A DNA stretch of 64,000 nucleotides from Prostheceraeus crozeri (Eukaryota > Platyhelminthes > Polycladida > Euryleptidae). A program made the translations under genes and the position numbers. Below are positions 1-12,605 of this stretch, in pieces (position 1 is the stretch's first letter; the number at the start of each line of letters is the position of its first letter). The stretch lies in NCBI GenBank assembly GCA_907163375.1, contig CAJQUW010012888.1:62001-126000 (forward strand), given 5' to 3'. The notes below the pieces were generated by a model that was not told the DNA's origin, did no database searches, and saw only the letters and a list, made by a program, of their open reading frames with translations.

Positions 1-930
1 ATGTAATCTATTGGTGCACTCTTTACACGAAGACCTCGGAGGCAGAAATGTCTTCCTTACACATTCTAGAAAATGAATTTATGGATGCTCAATTAGGCGT
101 ACTTATGTCCATATCTTATTCTGCAATTCAACAGCAAGTCATTGAATTAATGTAGCAATCTATGATTTTCATTCGCTATTGACAGCTAAGTACATCAATA
201 GAACTAATCTTTATATGTGTTTAGTGTTCATTCCGACGGTGCGAATCAGCGAATGTGCACCGAGATGTTTTTTATTGAATGTATTTTTCAACTATAGAAG
301 AAGATAGAAAATTATATCCGTGTACATGTAAATGCACTGAAATAATTGTCTCAATTGTTTGACAGAATAGCAACATGCATTAATTGCACATGAATTTGTT
401 GTCTATCAACTGTATGGTGTTACCAAAAATGAGATGCTTTTCATGTGATGTGTGATACACTTGAATTTCATCAATTATTCGATGAATTATTTGTGCAAAT
501 AATTCATTGTGTTGTTTTCAATATTTTTTTATCTTTATTATTGCCGAAACGGTTAAGCCAAGACTCAAAGTTCAAGTTAGAAATTTCATTTTTGAAGTTT
601 CATTTCAGTTTGAATTTATTTTTGAAATTTCATATTAAAAATATTTTTTGACTCCAGTTGAGGGCCATATGTTAATTGTGTGTTAAGCTATTGTCATTCA
701 CATAATCAGGTATCCTTAGCATGTTCAATAAACATCCAGCATGCTTTGTGCAAGTATATAAGGATCCATAAAATACCATGAATTTTGGCACGCATCTACG
801 ATGATGTCATTAATTACTCTGAATAATCTATAATACATCAATTTGCAGATTGGAAGAAAAAAACATGACTTGCAGTCTAAAAAGTGATATAAGTATATAA
901 TGCGCACACATTTTATGTATATCAGTATAT

Positions 931-960
931 ATGGACGAGTCTCCGAAGGAGACGAGTCCA
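931..960. repeat. Short perfect-arm hairpin
   Basis: The sequence reads tggacgagtctcc, a short spacer, then ggagacgagtcca. The outer 5-base and inner 5-base arms pair, with a symmetric gag/cga interruption. It is GC-richer than its surroundings. It may be the remains of a small foldback element; no target duplication was identified. Confidence 0.4.
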
Positions 961-2504
961 TTAAATCTATGGATGAGGACTTTCTTTTGTGCAATGCCAA
1001 ATATAAGTGATTTTTTTCTACAGCATGCGCATAGTATTTTGATAGAGATGTCCCAGTACTTTCTAGTACTTTCGCATGTATTGTCATAGGCCAATAATCG
1101 ATATCAACTTGGAAATCACGCATTTTAGCATATAATATTATATTCAGTGTTATATGTGAGTACAATACACAATTTTCAAAACCTTACTATGAAAAAGTAC
1201 AGACAGGAAGCATTTAAATGTCAATAAAGTCGATTAAATGCATGTAAAAGAAGGCAAATAATCGGAAATTGATAGCATAAAGAGATCCAAATCTTGACGG
1301 AAATAGTGTTTCTGAAGTTCTCATTTGTCGATCGTGTTCCAAATAACTTTCCCTACCGTGTTATATGAGTTCCTTTTTATTTTTCCTGCTCAAGACAGTC
1401 ACAGATAAACAACTGTCAAGCTTGCGAAAATTATATGTCTTTACTGATAAAGGTAACTTTGAGAAAACAGTTCCGATTTCATTTTTATTTCCATAGTCAG
1501 CAACTGCGGATATTAATTATGGAATAAGTTGTTCGAAAGACAACTCAAATTCACTGTCAACATTGCATGTTTAGTTAATGGTGGAACACAAAAACTCAAT
1601 CCTCTTAATAGAGTTTAATTCCTTGAAAGTTTCAAAATTGAGAACATTTTCACAGTTTGCTGCCATGCGATTAATATCCTTTGAAAATAATCTCATAAGC
1701 TGAAGGTTGTGGTTTTAGATAAAATTTGAAAGAGTGGTTTTCGAGAGGTTTTTCAATTTTTCAAACGATCCTTGAATATTTTCTGAGCAGAGATAAAGAG
1801 CAAAACAAATAAACATTATGCGCTTGCATCATCAAAGTAATGCAGCAGAAACTCAACTTCATGAGCTAGAGATTTTTGCATTTTCGTCCTTCGTACATAG
1901 TCAATGATACAAACAATTGACACTTCTACAGGTTTAGAGGATGCCTCATTAGAATTCTATTTTTAGCTGATTTGACGGACAAATGTCGGCTGCAGAATAG
2001 TGTAAAATGTAGCCAAGCACTCAATATAGCTTCAAGATTTTTTATTTCTGATATTTAGTCTCATTACTGTAACGCTGTTACTAATGCTGTCACTTCAGTT
2101 TATCATCTGTGCTTTTATTAAAGAGACAATCCTTTATTCATCATGCTATAAAACTAAAGCGGTTGTCCTCATCACTTAATTATATGACTCTCTAGTCTTC
2201 AAACATTTTTATGTCAACTGACAAAGTGACGTAAATGTGCATTAACACTCAAATGGCTAAAAATAATTGACATCTATGTTATCTTACTTAGTCATTCCAT
2301 TTTATGGAAACCTTAAGTTGTTGATGCATCAACCACTAATTAGCTAATCATGACATTGCCCAATTACAATGTCCAATTACAAAATGTCATCTTCTGTAAA
2401 AAGCTCTCCCTAAAAGTAACCGAAATTGGCTTGCGGCTCTTTACAGTATCAGCGACGATATGTGTTGGCTCTAGCAAAACCGCAGACGTCTCTCATTAAA
2501 TGAA

Positions 2505-2596
2505 TACATGTGCATCAAGGTTGAATTCGGATCAGACACATCTGCGGCCCGGACGGACCCGCGGATTCGACCCGGATTCAACCCTGATGTACGTAC
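2505..2596. repeat. Small GC-rich inverted repeat (foldback/MITE-like)
   Basis: Two arms, gcatcaaggttgaattcgg near 2512 and ccggattcaaccctgatgta near 2571, are inverted copies with a few mismatches. Between them lies a second GC-rich self-complementary patch around gcggcccggacggacccgc. The block stands out as GC-rich in an AT-rich region. The family is unknown. Confidence 0.5.
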
Positions 2597-2712
2597 CTGA
2601 ACAATAGATTCCGTGAACGAGACAATGTCACACGACTGCTCAGAGTGACATACTGTGTGGACTTTTTTTGGACACTACAATGGATTTCCATTTTATTGTT
2701 ATTGCATTCTTA

Positions 2713-3687
2713 GTCCGGCAGCCAGAACCAGTTTCTGCAGGGAACGGGGCCGAAAATGAGACTTTCGCAGAATAATGTACACCGCATGTGCCTACTACGA
2801 ATCGGTGTGTCCGCCGAGTTCTAGTGAGTTCCTCCTCTTGTCAGACAGAATCAGAGAAAAACACATGTGAATCCAATGGGACGCAGATTGCAGTTTTTGT
2901 TTAAAATGAAATATTCATTGTTTTCTCTTATCAACTGAAAAGTATTAAGTCTAGTCATAATTTTTAACATAAAATGTCCTCAGGTCAATTCCAATGATGT
3001 GGATGTGCTACTATCATGCTTCTGATCGAAAATGTATGTGAGAATGCGATTAAATGTGGATGAAGTTGCTCAAAATGTTTGTGTTTGCCGACATTAGGAG
3101 GCTCGCCAAATCTAAATGTGTCTAGCTTTATAGACAGGGTTGCATGAACATAAAAGGAAATGACCTTCAGACATTCCACGCCAAAAAATTATGACTCTGG
3201 CCTGAGTACTTTTCGTTTGATCAGAGAAAACATGCATGTCTTCAGGTCATTTCCTTTCATCTTCATTCACCCCTGTCTATAAAGCTAAACACATCTAGTT
3301 TTGGCGAGCCTCTTAATGTCTGCAAACAAAAACATTTAGAGCAACTTCATCCACATTCAACCACATTCTCACATACATTTCCGATCAGATGCATGATAAC
3401 AGCACATGTACATAATCAAAAATGACCTTAAGACATTCCGTGCCAAAAATTATGACTCTGGGCTTAGTACTTTTCTTTTAATCATAGAAAACATAGAAAA
3501 TCTCATTTTAGCCAAAATCTTCATCTGCCTCCCATTGGATGTACATGTATTTTTCTTTGATCCTGTCTGACAAGAGGAGGAACTCACTAGAACACCGCAG
3601 ACGTGCCGATTCGTAGTAGGCATAGGGTGTACATCGTGTCTCACTTTCGGCCTCGTTCCCTGCAGAAACTCGTTCTAGCTGTCGGAC
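2713..3687. mobile_element. Foldback (full-length palindromic) DNA element, family A copy 1
   Basis: The left end, gtccggcagccagaaccagt, recurs inverted at the right end (gttctagctgtcggac), and the two ends are flanked by TA (2711-2712 and 3688-3689). The inversion is not limited to the tips: the two halves are inverted copies over essentially their whole length (about 470 bases each), folding around a short centre near 3200. The inner sequence, including the gctcgccaaa and tttatagacagg patches, is also mirrored. TA flanks suggest a Tc1/mariner-type or related non-autonomous element. No transposase is encoded, and ORFs over the arms are by-products. A shorter copy lies at 22030-22713. Confidence 0.8.
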
Positions 3688-5727
3688 TATATCTTTCTTA
3701 GTTATCTCAAAACACGACAGTCTAAAATTGCGGAGAACCAAGAACTGGAGAAACTCAAATTTGGAATAGAAGAGCCTGAAATGCAACAGTCTATTAAAAG
3801 TCAAGGTGGCCGAGAAGGAATTAGAGATGAGATCCGTAGCTCTTGACCCTAAAACCTTGACTGTTTCAATACTTTGCAAGTTTACTAGCACCAAATAAAG
3901 AGTGGAATTTATTGATTATGGCACGTTCGCTCACTAAGGACAATGCTTTAATTGGAAAAATTCAATTAAATTTGTCAAGGGCTTTTGAAGTCGAAAGCCC
4001 ACTTGTTCTGATTCGAGGAAAATATTCAATTTACAATTACAAAACCACTGCCCTGAAGAGCATCAAAGCCGACTTCTCATCAGTGAATGAATATAACAAA
4101 ATTTCATATTTTTAATCATGCTGACCGCAACTGACCAGATACAGCATTAACGCTCTGCCAATTTAATGTGTTAATCAAAGCTTTTACATGGTAAGAAGTT
4201 CATTGACATTGAGCACCCTCAAATTTACTTACTTACTCCCCCGTTTTTCGTCCTTGTCCATATTACACGAGAACCTAGGGAAAGAATAGTGTCAGATATT
4301 TTTAGCAAGAATCTTTTTGGTAAAACATGTTAGCACATCTTTATGTACAATCAACGAATCTTAAAACCTTACATCATGAAAAAGCTGATGAACAGTTCAT
4401 ACCATCTGCCAATTATCATAAAAAATGTCGTCTTCATGCTGAAATCCTGCGTCATGGAAAGCTTCCAAGCATTTTCGTCAGGCCTACCAAAAAAATTATA
4501 CAATTGAGAAAGCAAAGTACCTGCAAAAAATAATCTGTAGAACATAAAGAAATGGAATCGACACATCGTTTATCAAAATTGAATCACTGCTTCAGCAACA
4601 CAACAGCATTTGAAAGCACTGTATGTTGGTTATCTGTGCCTTATTACGAAACAATTTTCGGAAAAAATTGCAAATACTGTAATATACCTACTGGTCTATG
4701 AGTACATGGATGAAAATGAAATAAGGACCCGCTATCTTCTGTGCTAAAAAACAACGAGGAGACAGTCTGTTAATGGTAGAACACAGATAGAAAAGATATG
4801 AAATACTACTGAAAATGGCAAAAGAAATCAGTAGAGAGTCAATTAGATAATAAAATCAAATACGCAGCAGAAATATGGACGAATTTAGAAATGCAAAAAT
4901 AATATTGAACGCAAATGTAGGCTCATGTTCCACATAGGTTACAAGGACAAAAATATCCGGTAATAAATTCGCGAATCACAAGGAATGTGCAAAAATATAA
5001 TGGACTGATCGGAAACAAAGATTCCGAGATGGCCACATCATGGTTTTGGCGCTGTTACTCGTGACAGAGACCAGTAAGGTGTTCTAAAATTCGTTGCTTT
5101 TGTTGACAATGATCATTCTTTGTAAAATTATATGAGAATGAACTGAGCATCTGTCTATAAACTCCTTTTACTACTTTGTAAGGTGTCCCAGTTTTGATGG
5201 AGGAAAATCTGGTCACCTCATGTTAGCACATGATCGGCAATTTGCGGTTCACATTTGTATGAGTACATGTATATAATAACTTAATAACTTAAGCAATAAC
5301 TTAAAAGATGTTTTTCACATAAAATGGGAGAAATTACAGGGAAAATATGAAATCTATGTTTAAGCAAATCATCACATATTTTACGAAAATCGTCTAATAT
5401 TTTTTGATTTCTTTAGTGACTCAAACTACTGCAAATGTTTTTGATTATTCAGCCGGTAGTTGTCAATGATGGCTTGAGTTTTCCCATAGTTTTCCTTTGT
5501 AGGTGCGTAGTGTTAACTGCTGAGCAAGCATATCCCTTGTGAAGGCGTGATTTAGTGGTGATGCGATGGTGACGTCAGTGTAAGGAATTCATAGTAGTAG
5601 CTTGGTAGCCAACAATTTACATCTAGTCCAATCGATGTGAGCTCTGAACCATCGATGAAAGGAGACTAAAGCGAAGTACTTTAATGATGGGAATTCCGGG
5701 GATACTCTACATGTATATCCTGGAATT

Positions 5728-6421
5728 ATGACTGCTAGCGCCAACGTCCGTGCTAAATGGCTGAAAGAGTTCAACGAGAGTACAATGTTCAAGTTCATGC
5801 CTGATGGAAAAGTGCATTTTGTTTATCTTGTGAGAAGGCCATCGAAGCAATGCAGAAATCACAGTTAAGCCAACATCAGAAAACAGGCACTCATATTCAG
5901 AACACTATATTAAAAGAGATAAGAAGGGATAAGGAAAGGGATAAGAAGAAATCTGATATACTGATATCCTTGGCAGGGAACTATGTGAAGAAATGTTATC
6001 TGCTAAAATTGCCTGGATTAAACTACAGAATGTGAATTCTTCGAGAAAAACGTCGGGATTCGAGATTACGCTACCAGATGAAACGACGATTCAACGAGTT
6101 CATTTGAATGATTGCTGCGTAGATGTTAAGACTGAGATCCAAACTTAATTGAAAGACTGTCCTATTTGGATTGGCATCGATGAGACCACGGATACATGTG
6201 TTCAATATATCGCTAATGTTCTCATTGGAAGGCTGGATATTGAAAAGTACAACCCTCCGTTTCTCGTAAATTGTGCGCTTCTCGAGAAAACAAACTCGTC
6301 TACGATATCTCATTTGATCAACGATACTGTGCGCCTATTGTGGCCTGATTTCAACACAAGAACGTGCTTGATGATCGTCGACATTCTCTTACAAAAACGA
6401 ATCTCAACAAAATCATGGTGA
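5728..6421 (+). pseudogene. Broken hAT-like transposase with BED-type zinc finger (CGGBP1-like), remnant
   Basis: Read through three frames, this stretch resembles the hAT-derived family that includes CGGBP1. The first frame, from ATG 5728, gives MTASANVRAKWLKEF and then FKFMPDGKVHF. After a frameshift near 5820 comes CLSCEKAIEAM followed by SQHQKTGTH, a C-x2-C ... H-x4-H finger. A second shift near 5970 leads to FEITLPDETTIQRV. An in-frame stop just before 6149 is followed by CPIWIGIDETTD and YIANVLIGRLDIEKY, the start of the RNase-H-like catalytic domain with its conserved DETTD. The C-terminal half and the hAT dimerisation domain are missing. At least two frameshifts and one stop make it non-functional. 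Terminal repeats were not recognised. Family assignment is by remembered motifs, not by a search. Confidence 0.7.
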
Positions 6422-8033
6422 AAATTATGTATTCCCAGAGAGTTAGAGACTGAATGACCATGAATTGTATGCTTTACCTACGAGTTCGTGACTAAATAAT
6501 GGATTGTACCCTGTATAATTGATCTTATGATGAACAATAATTATGATCATTGATCCTTATTCATTAATAAGCTGCAATTTTGAATATTTTGATCATATAT
6601 TTTTATTTTTTCATCACATATTTTGGGGTAAACGGTCACATGAAAAAAACATAAAGTTGCAAAATTATTCACATATTTTCCCGACCTCTAGATAACTGAT
6701 CGCCAAAGTGACATGTAATTGAAGAAATGCAATGATGTGCAGTTCATTTCGGATTAAATACATGCAAATGCAGTGTCATCTTTTGCAAGCAACACTATCA
6801 TAGACACTACTGCTATTGTATTTCATAAGTAACTCAAGACCTCCTAAAACTTAAAAAGGTAGAAAAGAAACATGATAATTCAAGCACCGGTGTATAGTAG
6901 CCAATTTTCCATGAGTAGAGCTAGCCTGAGACGCAGAGCGAGTTATATAATTTTACAAGCATCAAGCCAAAGTACGTCTGCAGTACGATATGCACTTTCA
7001 TTAATAGTGTTCAAGGCACACATCTTTGATTACGTAAGTAAATGCAGCTAAGTTTCTTCTCAAGTAATATCTCTTCAAAGGTACGCCGAAAGTCACCTAG
7101 ATTGTTCTTCAATTCCCTGTAGAGTTGCGAGCGGTATCAACTTTTGAATTATTGCATTCTCTGTAAGTTACAAACTGCAAAGATGCAACTCTGCAATAGA
7201 CTGCAATTGACAATCATCGTAGAAGTGCAAAACATTGACCGAAAACAAGCAAGTTCAATGTAAGAATAAAAGTAACTTAAAACATTCAGTTTAATTTGAA
7301 TAAACGCGAGAAGGATTTTCCCTCTGCACATTATTTCTACTGCATTATTTGATGACAGCTTGTTGAGGTTTCCGGAGAAAGATGTACTGTAAGTGCCTGT
7401 CGTTATCAAAAGTTTCCACTTTTCCAGCTTGAACTAATATGAAACAAATAATAAGCAGACATTGGCTGCGGAAAAATGTTCACTCACGACTTAAAGATTC
7501 TAAATTAGTAGCTTAAGATGATTAAGCTGCTCACACGCAGTCAGAGCATTATATAAATGAAAATATTGTTTATTTGAAATAAAATGCTTTCTTTTTCTCT
7601 GTTTTCTAATCCTCAAATGCAGCTCAACTGCCAAATGCTAAAAGAACCAAAAGGAGCATCTGTATTTCTGTACACAACACTTGTTTTCCGTAAAACCACA
7701 GGAACTAAAGAATACTTTGCCTCTGAAAAGACAGCTACGTCTGCATTCATTGAACAACAAAGAAGAGTGTCAAAGTTATCAATATCTGAATTTCTGATTC
7801 CTATTCTGCGGATATATTTTAAATTCCCGTGTTAATTGTGAATCGTAAGTAACTTGCATGATATCATCCCTTTATGAGTGAAATTTTCAAAAAAATTATG
7901 TTGAAAGTCTTTTCGATGAAAATCTTTATAATGAAAGTCAATCATCAGCAGCTTGGCTTATAATTTCCATCTTATTGATAGATGTACAGATAAATCTCAT
8001 GAAATTCAAAGTCGTTTTCTTTTGTATCTACAG

Positions 8034-8199
8034 GGAATGATTTATCTTCATGGCAGCATCGGACCTCACGGCAACCTCAAATCTTCGAATTGTCTCGTCG
8101 ACTCCCGATTCGTTCTCAAGATCACAGACTTCGGCTTGCATCACCTCCGCGGCCCGAAAGAGGTGTCAAGAGACGAAGAACCTTATCGTTACTATCGCA
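8034..8199 (+). CDS. Receptor guanylate cyclase, kinase-homology-domain exon (catalytic-loop/DFG region)
   Basis: This internal exon lies between the acceptor ctacag (ending 8033) and the donor gtgagt (from 8200). It starts in phase 0 and ends with one base of a codon. It encodes about 55 residues, beginning [20 protein letters not shown] and continuing [23 protein letters not shown] corresponds to the catalytic loop, where active kinases have HRDLKxxN. The catalytic Asp is absent, while DFG is retained. This is the known pseudokinase signature of membrane guanylate cyclases (natriuretic-peptide-receptor type), in which the domain regulates the cyclase instead of phosphorylating. The protein would be a plasma-membrane receptor making cGMP. 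The preceding exon is not visible. The next exon, 20.7 kb downstream, restores the frame exactly. Which guanylate cyclase subfamily it belongs to cannot be told from this part. Confidence 0.93.
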
Positions 8200-10799
8200 G
8201 TGAGTGATCAAATGTCGTGTTGAATTTGATTTCGCAGGCTGTTAATAGTAAATGCTCTCCTGCGGGAGAGCGGGATCGGCGCCAGGCCTGTCAATTGTAA
8301 GTGATGACAACGCAGTTCTATCCCTTGACATCCCGACACTCGAGTACATCGTTTATCAACCTCAATTCCAATAGAATCTTGTCCCTACTTGCTTCTAGCA
8401 CGAATTATTGTATCGTTCGAGCTACCCAGATGTAGAATATCTTAAAAATCTCATCCTTTCCTTTGCTTGTTATTCTTGAGGCCAGGAAATGACGTTATCG
8501 TGAAGATTACGCTACACTTTCGTTTCTCTTTTTATTCGTTAGAGCAACGGAAAAGTAAAACATTTGAATAGGAGCATTTGATCGCCGATGGGTTGTTATT
8601 ATTGCGGAGAATTTAGGCGTACAAAATGGAAAACAAAACAATTCGGCTACATTTACATTCATCTCTATAAAGATCGTGGGTGTGTAATTGTGCACCACAA
8701 AATTGCATGAATTAGAGTTCGAATCAAAGTATGAAGGAAAATGAGTGACATATCCAGGGACTCCAGTGCAACATTTTTGTCATTGGATTCCTTTTTTGAA
8801 AAAACGGATTTCTTGTGGAAATTACACGCCTATAGGGTATACTAAAATACACACTCTTTGCCTCAATCTTTTGTTCTGCGTTGAAAATGAAGTTGCTTAA
8901 CTACAGTGTGCATGTAAGTACTGTAATCACATTTCGCATACTCTGATTTTAAAATTAATGGACATTGCTTCCAATCAAATCTAGATTTTTTTGAATTCGA
9001 GGTTCAGACTTAAACATTTATGTTTAACTGATTTTAAAGATTTGAAGAAATCCTCAACGAAAAACTCGAAATATTGCTCACTTATGATTGACTTAAAACT
9101 ATGCTGAACATTTTGCCAAATCAGATTTTGAATTTTCGGCTGATTTATGACGATTTTAATGAAGCAAGACAAATGGCCACCAATTTAACTTGCCATCTCT
9201 TTTAATTTGGCGAAGTCTTATTTACTCTAAGCGTCATTATTAATACCCAACATCAGGTTTTACAAAACTAGACTAAAATATCATGCAACGGAAACATTCG
9301 TATACTTGTAAAGAGAAATTTGTTCATATGCATACATGCTTGTGTACGGCGCCATGCAGGTATCGTTATTAAAGTTGAATTATTTCGATTGCACAATTTC
9401 ACAATACCTCTCACTTCGATGATGATAAATGATCATACGTTTCATCGAGATTTTATCAAATAATTAGACAGATGGTTACTGATATTGACAACTTATTCAA
9501 ATAATCCTGCGTTACAGGACAATTCTAGCATTTTCACAAGCACAATTATATTTCCTGACTTCGGTGAATATCTTTCCTTTCAATACAATGGCATCGTTTA
9601 GAGGGCGTCTGCTAGCATTCACACGTAGAATGCGTAGTATCATAAAATTACTGTATGAGCATTAACTGCGCAATAGTCACAAATACTCCTACATGAAGAA
9701 AAAGCTCAAAGTCCACACATCCTTGAGTAAAACATTCAATATACTGGTAATCGACTTAATGTTCTTCATAATAAGTTGCGTGAACCAATTTCACATAATC
9801 ATATTTTGCATGTATCACTCTCATTTGGAAATATATGATTTTCCCTCTGCCCTTCGCTTAATTATTACCGGGTGTCCCAAAACAAGTGTCGAACTTTTAG
9901 AATATTGTTGTTCATTGTTGTGCCACATTTGCTAGTAACCTATTTTCTATTGCATAATCACCCCCCTGCGTTATCAAACTATAAACGAAAAAACAGATTT
10001 TTCTAACGCTGCTTTTTAGAATTCTTCTACCTGAGTTTCCAATATTTGCTTCCATGAATATCATTTTCAATCGTAATTTGGACATTTTGAAAATTTCACC
10101 AGCATCCCATGCTCAATAAAAATTAGCTGCAAATGATATCACTGTTCTTCTAATCAGCTAGAGATCAGTTGCTGATTAACTGCTCCAACATTTCAATCCA
10201 TTTCTATGCATCCCATTGCAATATTTTCAAGATTTCATGCTACGAAATATATTTTTAAATTCCACGTCCATTTCATGAACGATGAGATCTGAAAAATAAT
10301 ATTGACTATATTTGGCAAAGGATTGTAATGCTATCGTGTATCAGGCTTTGAAAATCTTGGATGTATTTCATTTGCTTGTATTCAACCTTCTCTTGTCTTA
10401 AACGCCTACAACCTGTTTAAATCAGTAGTATAGCCATATCAATGCGCCACTGATGGTAGCAGCAATCTAAATATTTTTTGAGCAAACGATGATATTCTAT
10501 TTCAACCATAAAATGCATCCTGAATAAGGAGGAAGACAGAGATAATCTAACGGTAGCCGCCTTATCAAGGTTTACAGAAGGGAAATGGTAAAATGTCGCA
10601 GTCACAGCTTTGTCACACTAACGGAAATCATTCATTGGTTTGCATTCTGGAAAAATCTTCTTTTCGTCGGAAGCGATCAGGTCAAAGAGAAGCAAAGGGT
10701 TAACAAATCTATATCAAAAAAAATACTTATAAAGTCTGCTCTTTAGTTCATGTTTCATCTTTAATGTACTTGTACTTATACTACATGAACGGGGAAAGT

Positions 10800-10935
10800 A
10801 CTTGGAAGTTTGTAAGCATAGAAATCCAACTTTTTTGCTTTGTTTAAATCAATGGATAACAGCTTTTTTGATGATGTAGGAAGTAAAGCCATCTGCATTG
10901 GAAAATTTCCGATTTTTGCCCGGCTACCTTCATCG
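10800..10935. repeat. Possible diverged copy of an interspersed repeat (family C)
   Basis: The order gaaatccaac, ttttttgctttg, then aatggataacagct is shared, with changes, with 15195-15255 and 60530-60600. This suggests a third, worn copy of the same dispersed repeat. The similarity is short and was judged by eye. Confidence 0.35.
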
Positions 10936-11817
10936 AGTGCTATGATTTGAAAGCATGAATGTGAATTTCAGCTGCTCTCTAAGGCACTAATCTGCATGCG
11001 TGTACATCAATGTTAAGGAGAATCTAATGAGGAAGACCTGCCACAATTGCAGATTCTTGCCGCAAGTCTTGCACGTTGTTTCAAATGAGTTTAGGCCTAC
11101 ATTTTTGATTAAAATTCAACAGCATGCATGTAGACAGGCCCCGACAATGACGAGCATTTTTATACAAGTAGACTTCTAATTGAAGAGATACAATTTACGA
11201 TGCTCTGTGCCCAGAATTCTTTTTAACCAGCGAAATTATTCAACTGATTTTTCAGCTTTGCTGTGTAAATGCTTTGACTAAGTTCCTCTCAGCTTTGAAA
11301 AATATAATTTCTCTAATCAAATGTTGTCAAAATCTATTCAGAATTTGAAGTTGATGTACAACGTTAAGTTGAAAAAGCATCTTTGGTAGTTTTTGTTATT
11401 GTCAATGACGTTACGTGAAGTTTCTTTTGATCCTTTTGATAGCATTTCTAGCATTGAGCTTCAAACAGCCTCAAATAAATTTATTCTCGACAACATATTC
11501 TTATTGATCATATTTTGTTTTAGACATTTGTTTCATAAGATTCTGTTTTCATCTGAGAGATGTACGGGACACTTATTAGGAAGCTCCCATATAAGTTTAA
11601 TGAAAATACATTTCGATTTTTCCGTGGTCAAAATGAAGTCACAAATCAAGACACGAGTAAATAATAGAGATCAGTTAATTGTCCTTTCAAAAGAAAACAA
11701 AAAAACTTTCAGGTCAATTGAGAGACTTTACCGATCAAAGCATAAAATTAGAGTTGTATCAAATGAAGAGTATGAACTAATATGAGAACATTAACTTCCT
11801 CCTTGTGGTTCTCTTTC

Positions 11818-12097
11818 TAACCTTAGTCGTAGGTTCGAATCCTACCAGCCGCACATCTTTTGCATGGCAAGTTGATCTATCGTTTATTAAATTTCATAGT
11901 TGTTAATTGTCCAAAGTTCCCTCAGCAATGGCCGGCGCCCCCTTCGGAGGTAAGGTGTGGGGTGGGATCATCAGGGTTGCTGCCTCTCCCGGTCAATGCT
12001 GCTTTATATTGGGACAATGAAATTAAATAAACGATAGATCAAATTGCCATGCAAAAGATGAGTGGCTGGTAGGATTCAAACCTACGACCAAGGTTAA
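11818..12097. mobile_element. Palindromic element carrying a tRNA-derived end
   Basis: The left arm (about 11818-11905) and the right arm (about 12010-12097) are inverted copies of each other with few mismatches. Each includes the gtaggttcgaatcctac segment, a tRNA T-arm with the pol III B-box ggttcgaatcc, followed by cagcc. On the left, ggtt...aacc upstream can form an anticodon-type stem, so a tRNA 3' half is present, but the 5' half is not. The right copy has a changed B-box (ggtttgaatcc when read inverted). Between the arms lies a GC-rich core. This is best explained as a foldback element built from a tRNA-derived SINE end, not a tRNA gene. Confidence 0.6.
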
Positions 12098-12169
12098 CTA
12101 GACCTGTGCTTATTAACGAGCCACTTATGGGACTGTGTCAATTGGCATTATCGAACCCTCACCACCACA

Positions 12170-12605
12170 CATCAGTTGTCATAGCAATTATAATCAATGA
12201 ATAAATAACATGTCACCCGTACGTAATAGAACTCTCTTCACTCGGAGGTAATAGAAAGCGTCGACCTTGAGGAGGTGGACGGATGTGGCACACTCTGACC
12301 CGCTCCTATGAAAATAACGATGTAATATTGACAATAGATATATTTCGGCCCTCGGCCTTCTTCAATGGTGATACCATCCGGTGATATCGGGATGACCATC
12401 TCCTCCCTGGGGCACTGCTCGCCATGGCGATAACCATGGCCATACCTTCAGCAGCAGGCATTTATTTGCTTTTATATGCAACAGCTGGTATGCCTTGTCC
12501 AAAGTCCCCTCAGCGATGGCCGTTTGCTTACTGGGTGTGTCGCTTTGTATTGTCATGATACGAAGCCTCCTATCTGCTGGTCGGAGACGGGCAAAACAGC
12601 AACAA
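12170..12605. repeat. GC-rich dispersed-repeat block next to the tRNA-derived palindrome
   Basis: The string gtccaaagtcccctcagc around 12497 repeats, with two changes, the one in the core of the neighbouring element at 11909, each followed by an atggccg. The block is much richer in G+C than its surroundings and ends in an aacaacaacaa run near 12600, suggestive of a retroposed 3' tail. No protein could be assigned; the short minus-strand ORF at 12362-12556 is unconvincing. Confidence 0.4.

Larger units (their letters stand above)
1..8033. other. Upstream non-coding region, probably intron of the receptor guanylate cyclase gene
   Basis: The exon at 8034 begins in phase 0 in the middle of the kinase-homology domain, so an earlier exon of the same gene must lie upstream. 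I looked for one ending just before a GT donor in phase 0 and did not find it here; the gtaagt-like sites near 7025, 7382 and 7846 have no open kinase-like sequence before them. Apart from the elements listed separately (931-960, 2505-2596, 2713-3687, 5728-6421) I see only AT-rich sequence with short chance ORFs. Nothing is recognised in 1-930, 961-2500, 3690-5720 or 6425-8033. Confidence 0.6.

Noticed and set aside
7953..8033. Upstream extension of the kinase-homology ORF before the acceptor
   Set aside because: The open frame before 8034 does not resemble any kinase-homology sequence, and a good polypyrimidine-like acceptor ends at 8033.
11393..11785. 130-codon plus-strand ORF
   Set aside because: Does not start with ATG, no family resemblance, low-complexity hydrophobic and basic stretches; treated as chance.
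11821..11860. Possible tRNA gene (good T-arm and B-box)
   Set aside because: No acceptor 5' strand, D-arm or A-box upstream; the same segment recurs inverted at 12050-12097, so it is repeat-borne.
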